Below are positions 57,201 through 64,000 of a DNA stretch of 64,000 nucleotides, piece after piece. The DNA is from Aegilops tauschii subsp. strangulata (taxonomy: Eukaryota; Streptophyta; Magnoliopsida; Poales; Poaceae). Under the pieces are notes generated by a model, which saw nothing but the letters and a program-made list of their open reading frames with translations, did not search any database and was not told where the DNA came from. Where the stretch lies: positions 370,861,633 through 370,925,632 of the forward strand of contig NC_053039.3 of NCBI RefSeq assembly GCF_002575655.3, read 5' to 3'. The translations under genes were made by a program, and so were the position numbers. Position 1 is the first letter of the stretch, and each line of letters begins with the position of its first letter.

Positions 57201-57540
57201 CAGATTAAAGTAGCATTTGAATAGATCACAAGCGAAAGAACGAAGATCCATGATAAGAAAACCAAATTGCTTGCAGGAGACTTGGAAAGAGAAAACCTTA
57301 TCCTTGACATGAGTAACCCGTAGATCAATTGCCGAGCCACCAATCGCAGCTTCCAAGGCCGCCGCCATAGAATCTTCCGACAAATGGAAGGCATGACGGC
57401 TAAAAGACACAATCAATGTAAAAGCCCTCCGTCGTCCCATTGGATGGATCGTGTGACCAGTAGATTTGAAAACCTCATCTGAGAAAACCCTACCCTTGGA
57501 TAAATCCAAGCCAAGGGTAGATACACCAGAAGAACCCATG
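54240..57540 (-). pseudogene. LINE ORF1 (RNA-binding protein), frameshifted
   Basis: The ATG at 57540 (MGSSGVSTLGLDLSK) opens a frame with a DUF4283-like N-terminal domain (57450-57150). The frame shifts at a run of nine G (about 56884-56892). The Ser/Pro-rich middle (56880-56500) is followed by a CCHC zinc knuckle, CSACSRSGHTRKDC, near 56400. A further part (55900-55080) ends in Gln-rich sequence, and the C-terminal part (55042-54240) is basic with SED repeats. It ends just before ORF2. ORF1 proteins bind LINE RNA. Frame changes or stops near 56470, 55960, 55680 and 54330 break it. Confidence 0.75.
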
Positions 57541-57700
57541 GAAGATGGGTATTGCCTTGATCTAGAGAAGACGCCGGAGGAGATGGTCAGAGAGGATCCA
57601 CAGATCAGTGGAGGAGAGTGGAGATCGTCGGTGAGGGTGGGAGCACCGTGGTGGGTGGGAGCGCCATCTCGCGGTGGTCGTTGTCTCAGGAGCCTTATGG

Positions 57701-58771
57701 TTGTCGCATTATTGTATGAAATGCAATTGCCATGTAATTGCTTTACTTTATCACTAAGCGGTAGTGATAGTCGTGGAAGCAATAGTTGGCGAGACGACAA
57801 CAACGCTACGATGGAGATCAAGGTGTCAAGCCGGTGACGATGGAGATTATGACGGTGCTTTGGAGATGGAGATCAAAGGCACAAGATGATGATGGCCATA
57901 TAATGTCACATATTTTGATTGCATGTGATGTTTAACTTTTATGCATCTTATTTTGCTTAGTACGGCGGTAGCATTATAAGATGATCCCTCACTAAAAATT
58001 TCAAGGTATAAGTGTTCTCCCTGAGTATGCACCGTTGCTACAGTTCGTCGTGCCGAGACACCACGTGATGATTGGGTGTGATAAGCTCTACGTTCAGATA
58101 CAGCGGGTGCAAGCCAGTTTTGCACGTGCAGAATACTCGGGTTAAACTTGACGAGCCTAGCATATGCAGATATGGCCTCGGAACACTGAGACCGAAAGGT
58201 CGAACGTGAATCATATAGTAGATACTCCCTCCATTTTTATATACAAGGCCACAAACTCAAATTACAGGTACCAAGGTAAAATTTAATACTACATGTTTTG
58301 CAACCCAACTTTTCTTTTGTTTACTGTGATCATTAATACACTGCATGCATGCAAGAAAACTGAGTGGAGGAAGCAGCTAAGTGTCATTATGACTACATGC
58401 ATGCAAGTATTAAACATGTTGCTAGTACGAGAAAACATAATTAATTTTGCCTCGATTACTGTTGGTGACCTTGTATAGATGCAAAACGTATATTCCATAG
58501 TGGCCTTGTATAAGTAAATGGAGGGAGTATGATCAACATAGAGATGTTCACCATTGAAAACTACTCCATCTCACGTGATGATCGGACATGGTTTAGTTGA
58601 TATGGATCACGTGATCATTTAGATGACTCGAGGGATGTCTATTTAAGTGGGAGTTCTTAAGTAATATGATTAATTCAACTTAACTTTATCATGAACTTAG
58701 TCCTGATAGTTTTTGCATATCTATGTTGTAGATCAGTAGCTCGCATATAGCTCCCCTGTTTTATTTTTGAT
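57701..58771 (+). other. Copia leader resumed after the LINE, with a MITE insertion
   Basis: The untranslated BARE-type leader continues from 27596 across the LINE. No coding signal. It includes the recognisable pre-gag region with CTATTTAAGTGGGAGTTC (58640-58657) and is interrupted by a MITE at 58225-58527. The gag ATG follows at 58772. Confidence 0.7.
58225..58527. mobile_element. Stowaway-like MITE (Tc1/Mariner type), 303 bp
   Basis: The termini CTCCCTCCATTTTTATATAC and its near-complement at the right end (...GTAAATGGAGGGAG) form terminal inverted repeats, and TA flanks each side (58223-58224, 58528-58529). CTCCCTCC is the classic grass Stowaway end. Both ends also share the inner motif AAGGCCAC/GTGGCCTT. 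Confidence 0.88.
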
Positions 58772-59550
58772 ATGTTCCTAGAGAAAACTAAGTTGAAAGA
58801 TGATAGTAGCAATGATGAGGACTGGATCCGTGATCTGAGGATTATCCTCATTGCTGCACAGAAGAATTATTTCCTTGATGCACCGCTAGGTGACAGACCT
58901 ATTGCAGGAGCAGAAGGCAACATTATGAACGTTTGACAAGCTCGGTATGATGACTACTTGATAGTTTAGTGCACCATGCTTTACGGCTTAGAACCGGGAC
59001 TTCAAAAAAGTTTTGAACGCCACAGAGCATATGAGATGTTCCAAGATTTGAAATTGGTATTTCAGACTCATGCCCGTGTTAAGAGGTATGAGACCTCTTA
59101 CAAGTACTTTGCCTACAAGATGGAGGAGAATAGCTCAGCTAGTGAGCGTGTGCTCAGAATGTCTGGGTACTACAATCGCTTGAATCAAGTGGGAGTTAAT
59201 CTTACAGATAAGATAGTGATTGACAGAGTTCTCTAGTCACTATCACCAAGTTGCTAGAACTTCGTGATGAACTATAATATGCAAGGGATGATGAAAACGA
59301 TTCCCAAGCTCTTCGCGATGCTGAAATCAGTAAAGGTAGAAATCAAGAAATAGCATCAAGTGTTGATGGTTAACAAGACGACTAGTTTCAAGAAAAAGGG
59401 CAAGGGAAAGAAAGGAAACTTCAAGAATGACAAGCAAGTTGTCACTCCCATGAAGAAGCCCAAAGCTAGACCCAAGCCTGAAACTGAGTGCTTCTACTGC
59501 AAAGGAAATGGTCACTGTAAAGCGGAACTGCCCCAAATACTTGGCAGATA
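58772..59550 (+). pseudogene. gag: gag of the Copia element
   Basis: The ATG at 58772 opens a frame with DWIRDLRIIL near the N-terminus, stops at about 58933 and 58966, then an open stretch 58976-59236 (UBN2-type capsid, RMSGYYNRLNQVG). The basic region (KKKGKGKKGNF) and a zinc knuckle (CFYCKGNGHC, 59491-59520) complete it; a small frameshift in the knuckle joins it to the next frame. Confidence 0.75.
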
Positions 59551-60850
59551 AGAAGGATGGCAAAGTGAACAAAGGTATATTTGATATACATGTTATTGAT
59601 GTATACTTTACTAGTGTTCATAGTATCCCCTCGGTATTTGATACCGGTTCAGTTGCAAAAATTTGTAACTCGAAAGAGGAGTTGCAAAATGAACATATAC
59701 TAGTTGAGGGCGAGGTGACGGTGTGTGTTGGAAGTGATTCCAAGGTTGATAAGATCACCATCGCACACTCCCTTTACCTGCGGGATTTGTGTTGAACCTA
59801 AAATAAATGTTATTTGGTGTTTGCGTTGAGCATCAATATGATAGGATCATGTTGATTGCAATACGGTTATTCATTTAAGTCAAAGAATAATTGTTATTCT
59901 GTTTACATGAATAAAACCTTCTGTGGTCATACACCCAAGGTGAATGGTTTATTGAATCTCGATCGTAGTGATACACATATTCATAATATTGATGCCAAAA
60001 GATGCAAAGTTGATAAGGATAGTGCAACATACTAGTGGCACTACCGTTTAGGTCATATTGTTGTAAAGCGCATGAAGAAACTCCATGCGGATGGACTTTT
60101 GGAATCACTTGATTATGATTCATTTGATGCTTGTGAATCATGCCTCATGGGCAAGATGACTAAGACTCCGTTCTCCGGAACAATGGAGCGAACCATTGAC
60201 ATATTGGAAATAATACATACTGATGTATGCGGTCCGATGAGTGTTAAGGCTCGCGGCGGGTATCGTTATTTTCTGACCTTCACAGATGATTTGAGCAGAT
60301 ATGGGTATATCTACTTAATGAAACATAAGTCTGAAACATTTGAAAGGTTCAAAGAATTTCAGAGTGAAGTGGAAAATCATCGTAACAAGAAAATAAAGTT
60401 TCTACGATCTGATCGTGGAGGTGAATATTTGAGTTATGAGTTTGGTCTTCATTTGAAACAATGTGGAATAGTATCACAACTCACGCCACCTGGAACACCA
60501 CAGTGTAACGGTGTGTCCGAACATTGTAATCGTACTTTATTAGATATGGTGCGATCTATGATGTCTCTTACCGATTTACCACTATTGTTTTGGGGTTATG
60601 CATGAGCGACAGCTGCATTCATGTTAAGTAGGGCACCATCTAAAAACGACACCGTATGAACTGTGGTTTGGCAAGAAACATAGGATGTCATTTCTTAAAG
60701 TTTGGGGTTGCGATGCTTCAGCCTGATAAGCTCAAACCCAAATCGGAGAAGTGCGTCTTCATAGGATACCCAAAGGAATTTGTTGGGTACACCTTCTATC
60801 ATAGATCCGAAGGCAAGATATTCGTAGCTAAGAATGGATCCTTTCTATAG
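59508..60850 (+). pseudogene. pol: Copia protease and integrase
   Basis: The protease motif is FDTGSVAKICNS near 59637 (Copia DTG-S form). Around 59800-60020 the frame is broken. The integrase finger (H-H near 60040, CESCLMGK near 60132) is followed by the catalytic core: IHTDVCGPM near 60218, FLRSDRGGEYL near 60400 and SEHCNRTLLDMVRS near 60515, so the D, D and E are all present in an open frame 60072-60605. Stops follow at 60603 and a frameshift near 60655; the C-terminal part reads to 60850 (EKCVFIGYPKEFVGYTFYHR). The linker to RT continues to the solo LTR at 61032. Confidence 0.8.
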
Positions 60851-61031
60851 AAGGAGTTTCTCTCGAAAGAAGTGAGTGGAATAAAGTAGAACCTGATGAG
60901 GTAATTGTACCTTCTCTCGAATTGCAAAGTATCTCATCACAGAAAACCATTCCTGTGATGCCTGCACCAACTAGAGAGGAAGCTAATGATAATGATCATG
61001 AAACTTCAGATCAAGTTACTACCGAACATTG

Positions 61032-62615
61032 TGCTACCTCTTGAGCATGCGTTGGTTTTCCCTTGAAGAGGAAAGGGTGATGCAGCAAAGTAGCGTAAGT
61101 ATTTCCCTCAGTTTTGAGAACCAAGGTATCAATCCAGTAGGAGACAATGCACAAGTCACCTAGTACCTGCACAAACAATCAAGAACCTTGCAACCAACGT
61201 GGTAAAGGGGTTGTCAATCCCTTCACGGTTACTCGCAAAAGTGAGGTCTAATAAATATAGTAAAGTAAATATTTTTGGTATTTTTGTTGTATAGATTGGA
61301 AAGTAAAGATTGCAAAATAGTAAATGAGATGCGATGTAAATAAAAGAGATGCAATATAATAAGAAAGATACCCGGGGGCCATAGGTTTCACTAATGGCTT
61401 TTCTCAAGATAGCATGTATTACGGTGGGTGAACAAATTACTGCCGAGCAATTAATGGAAAAGCGCATAGTTACGAAGATATCTAAGGCAATGATCATGAA
61501 TATAGGCATCACGTCAGTGTCAAGTAGACCAAAATGATTCTGCATCTACTACTATTACTCCACACATCGACCGCTATCCAGCATGCATCTAGAGTATTAA
61601 GTTAATAAGAACAGAGTAACACATTAAGCAAGATGACATGATGTAGAGGGATAAAATCAAGCAATATGATATAAACCCCATCTTTTTATCCTCGATGGTA
61701 ACAATACAATACGTGCCTTGCTGCCCCTACTGTCACTGGGAAAGGACACCGCAAGATTGAACCCAAAGCTAAGCAATTCTCCCATTGCAAGAAAGATCAA
61801 TCTAGTAGGCCAAACTAAACCGATAATTCGAAGAGACTTGCAAAGATATCAAATCATGCATATAAGAATTCAGAGAAGAACCAAATAATATTCATAGATA
61901 ATCTTGTTCATAAATCCACAATTCATCGGATCTTTGCAAACACACCGCAAAAGAGTATTACATTGAATAGATCTCCAAGAACATCGAGGAGAACTTTGTA
62001 TTGAGGATCAAAGAGAGAGAAGAGCCATCTAGATAATAACTATGGACCCGAAGGTCTATGGTAAACTACTCACGCTTCATCGGAGAGGCAATGGTGTTGA
62101 TGTAGAAGCCCTCCGTGTTTGATTCCCCCTCCGGGAGATCGCCGGAAAAGGCCCCAAGATGGGATCTCACGGGTACAGAAGGTTGCGACGGTGGAAAAGT
62201 GGTTTCGTGGCTCTCTCTGATCGATCTAGGGTATAAGAGTATATATAGGCGAAAGACGTACGTCGGTGGAGCTATGAGGGGCCCACGAGGGTGGGGGCGC
62301 GCCTACCCCCTAGGCGCGCTCTCCTGCCTCCTGGCCGCCTCGTGGAGTTCTAGACTTCGACTCCAAGTCTTCTGGATTTCTTTCGGTCCAAGAAAGATCA
62401 TCGCGAAGGTTTCATTCCGTTTGGACTCCGTTTGGTATTCCTTTTCTAGAAACTCTAAAATAGGCAAAAAAACAGAAATTGGCACCAGGCCTCCAGTTAA
62501 TAGGTTAGTCCCAAAAATAATATAAAAGAGGATATTAAAGCCCATCAAACATCCAAAACAGATAATATAATAGCGTGGATTAATCAAAAATTATAGATAC
62601 ATTGGAGACGTATCA
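61032..62615 (-). mobile_element. Solo LTR, second copy, inverse orientation
   Basis: It is related to 18073-19631 but in minus orientation: it ends GGAGACGTATCA (reverse of TGATACGTCTCC) and starts TGCTACCTCTTGAGC. The right flank CCTTG (62616-62620) against the left CATTG (61027-61031) is a target duplication with one mismatch. A TATATATA box near 62235-62243 points leftward. It separates integrase from reverse transcriptase of the Copia element. It carries substitutions and indels relative to copy one, so the two are old, independent insertions. Confidence 0.82.
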
Positions 62616-62679
62616 CCTTGTAGGTCAACCAGAGCACGTTCCGCACCAGAGTAGTATGATAATCCTGTTCTGGAAGTCA

Positions 62680-63400
62680 TGTTACTAGACCATGACGAAC
62701 GTAAGAACTATGAGGAAGCGATGATGAGCCCAGATTCCGCAAAATGGCTTGAGGCCATGAAATCTGAGATAGGATCCATGTATGAGAACAAAGTGTGGAC
62801 TTTGGTGGACTTGCCTGATGATCGGTAAGCCATTGATAATAAATGGATCTTCAAGAGGAAGACGGACGCTGATAGTAATGTTACTATCTACAAAGCTCGA
62901 CTTGTCGCAAAAGGTTTTCGACAAGTTCAAGGTGTTGACTGCGATGAGATTTTCTCACTCGTAGCGATGCTCAAGTCTGTCCGTATCATTTTAGCAACTG
63001 CCACATTTTATGAAATCTGGCAAATGGATGTCAAAACTGCATTCCTTAATGGATTTCTTGTATATGATGCAACCAGAAGGTTTTGTCGATCCTAAAGGTA
63101 CTAACAAAGTGTGCAAACTCCAGCGATCCATCTTTGGAGTGGTGCAAGCATCTCGGAGTTGGAATATATGCTTTGATAAGGTGATCAAAGCATATGGTTT
63201 TATACAGACTTATGGTGAAGCCTGTATTTACAAGAAAGTGAGTGGGAGCTCTATAGTATTTCTGATATTATATGTGGATGGCATATTGTTGATTGGAAAT
63301 GATATAGAATTTCTGGATAGCATAAAAGGGTACTTGAATAAGAAATTTTCCAATGAGACCTCGGTGAAGTTACTTATATATTGGGCATAAAGATCTATAG
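62680..63400 (+). pseudogene. pol: Copia reverse transcriptase
   Basis: WLEAMKSEIGSMYENKVWTL near 62750 and KWIFKRKTDADSNVTIYKARLVAKGF (62840-62920, split by description here into its two halves KWIFKRK and YKARLVAKGF) are standard Copia RT blocks. A TGA-type stop precedes at about 62828, and a frameshift near 63005 leads into 63010-63390 (GVVQASRSWNICFDKV). The catalytic box reads YVDG instead of YVDD (about 63273-63284), losing the second catalytic Asp. Confidence 0.82.
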
Positions 63401-64000
63401 GGATAGATCGAGACGCTTAATAAGACTTTCACAAAGCACATACCTTGACAAGATTTTGAAGAAGTTCAAAATGGATCAGTCAAAGAAAGGGTTCTTGCCT
63501 ATGTTGCAAAGGTATGAAGTTGAGTAAGACTCAAAACCCGACCATGGCAGAAGATAGAGAGAGAATGAAAGTCATTCGCTATGCCTCAGGTTCTATAAAG
63601 TATGCCATGCTGTATACCAGATCTATTGTGTACCTTACCATGAGTTTGTCAAGGGGGTACAATAGTGATCTAGGAGTAGATCACTGGATAGCGGTCAAAA
63701 TTATCCTTATGTACCTAAAGAGGACTAAGGAAATGTTTCTGGTTATGGAGGTGACAAAGAGTTTGTCGTAAGGAGTTACGTCGATGCAAGCTTTGACAGT
63801 AATGCGGATGACTCTAAGTCTCAATCTGGATACATATTGAAAGTGAGAGCAATTAGCTAGAATAGCTCCATACAGAGCATTGTAGACATAGAAATTTGCA
63901 AAATACATACTGATCTGAATATGGCTGACCGGTTGACGAAACTTCTCTCACAAGCAAAACATGATCACACCTTAGTACTCTTTGGGTGTTAATCACATAG
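63401..64000 (+). pseudogene. Copia RNase H and element 3' part, cut by window end
   Basis: Fragments in changing frames include the linker STYLDKILKKFKM near 63440, the segment near 63580-63760 (GVDHWIAVKIILMYLKRT) and the RNase H part near 63800-63900 (SQSGYIL; IHTDLNMADRLTK). The usual end of BARE-type pol is reached near 63990. The purine tract and 3' LTR should lie just beyond 64000. Confidence 0.75.

Larger units (their letters stand above)
27611..57686 (-). mobile_element. L1-type LINE, apparently full length, split by nested elements
   Basis: It is flanked by the 14-bp target duplication CAGGAGCCTTATGG (27597-27610 and 57687-57700). On the minus strand it has a 5' UTR (57686-57541), ORF1 with a zinc knuckle, ORF2 with AP-type endonuclease, reverse transcriptase and zf-RVT, and a 3' end with a very short T7 (27611-27617; A7 in sense). 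Net length without the Gypsy insertion (28913-51561 plus the duplicated GGCAC) is about 7.4 kb, large for a plant L1. Both ORFs have several stops and frameshifts. Confidence 0.88.
20847..64000 (+). mobile_element. BARE-1/WIS/Angela-type Copia retrotransposon, truncated by window end
   Basis: The 5' LTR begins TGAAGGAAATATGCCCTAGA (the family usually begins TGTTGGAAATATGCCC), ends ...CGTTCCCCAACA at 27110, and is followed by a tRNA-iMet-type primer site. Internal coding follows the Copia order: gag (58772), protease (about 59636), integrase (60030-60850), reverse transcriptase (62680-63400) and RNase H (63540-63990). All are broken by stops and frameshifts. Inserted into it are a solo LTR (21599-26100), a LINE with its own nest (27611-57686), a MITE (58225-58527) and a second solo LTR (61032-62615). 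Without these it would be about 8 kb to the window edge; the 3' LTR is expected just outside. Confidence 0.88.

Noticed and set aside
62115..62525. 136-codon frame
   Set aside because: Lies inside the minus-oriented solo LTR 61032-62615 and has no counterpart at 18073-19631 with coding constraint.

Overview
This window is intergenic, transposon-packed plant DNA. From memory of the families it fits a Triticeae grass (wheat, Aegilops, rye or barley). The 5' LTR and primer site at 20847-27124 are of BARE-1/WIS/Angela type, and the window also holds two Tat-lineage Gypsy elements, a chromovirus with 4 kb LTRs, an L1-type LINE, a CACTA end, a Stowaway-like MITE and solo LTRs. No tRNA, rRNA, CRISPR or bacterial-type gene was seen, and no ordinary single-copy host gene is evident. 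The only gene-like units that are not standard retroelement genes are three broken reading frames at 620-18005.

Left block (1-20377): this looks like the inner and right part of a large CACTA-type DNA transposon whose left end lies outside the window. It carries a minus-strand acidic/coiled gene (620-10395), an array of about 8.3 copies of a 509-bp unit (10771-15033), an Ala-rich then acidic gene (15272-15997) and a three-exon GRF-zinc-finger gene (16613-18005). It ends in six 44-bp subterminal repeats and a ...CACCAGTG terminus at 20377. A 9.2-kb RT-less Tat-lineage Gypsy element (895-10056, target duplication GTACC) splits the first gene without changing its frame. A 1.56-kb solo LTR (18073-19631, duplication TGTAG) sits just after the third gene.

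Right block (20847-64000): this is a Russian-doll nest. A BARE/Angela-type Copia element starts at 20847 and runs off the window. Its 5' LTR holds a 4.5-kb solo LTR (21599-26100, duplication CAATA). Its leader holds a LINE (27611-57686, minus strand, 14-bp duplication). The LINE ORF2 holds a Tat-lineage Gypsy element (28913-51561, duplication GGCAC). The Tat gag holds a chromovirus (31053-40610). The Copia body also carries a MITE (58225-58527) and a second solo LTR (61032-62615). LTR divergence counted by eye agrees with this order: about 2% for the Tat element and about 1.3% for the chromovirus inside it.

Most coding regions are broken, but two frames are intact. Both lie in the chromovirus: an extra ORF before gag with a dsRNA-binding-like segment (33106-33912), and a continuous gag-protease-chromodomain ORF (34236-36539). 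The second frame arose because RT, RNase H and the integrase core were removed in frame, apparently through a short ATGGCACC repeat. The Tat element at 28913-51561 keeps an antisense gene with a recognisable promoter: three TGACGTCA repeats, a TATA-like box, an untranslated first exon and an intron.
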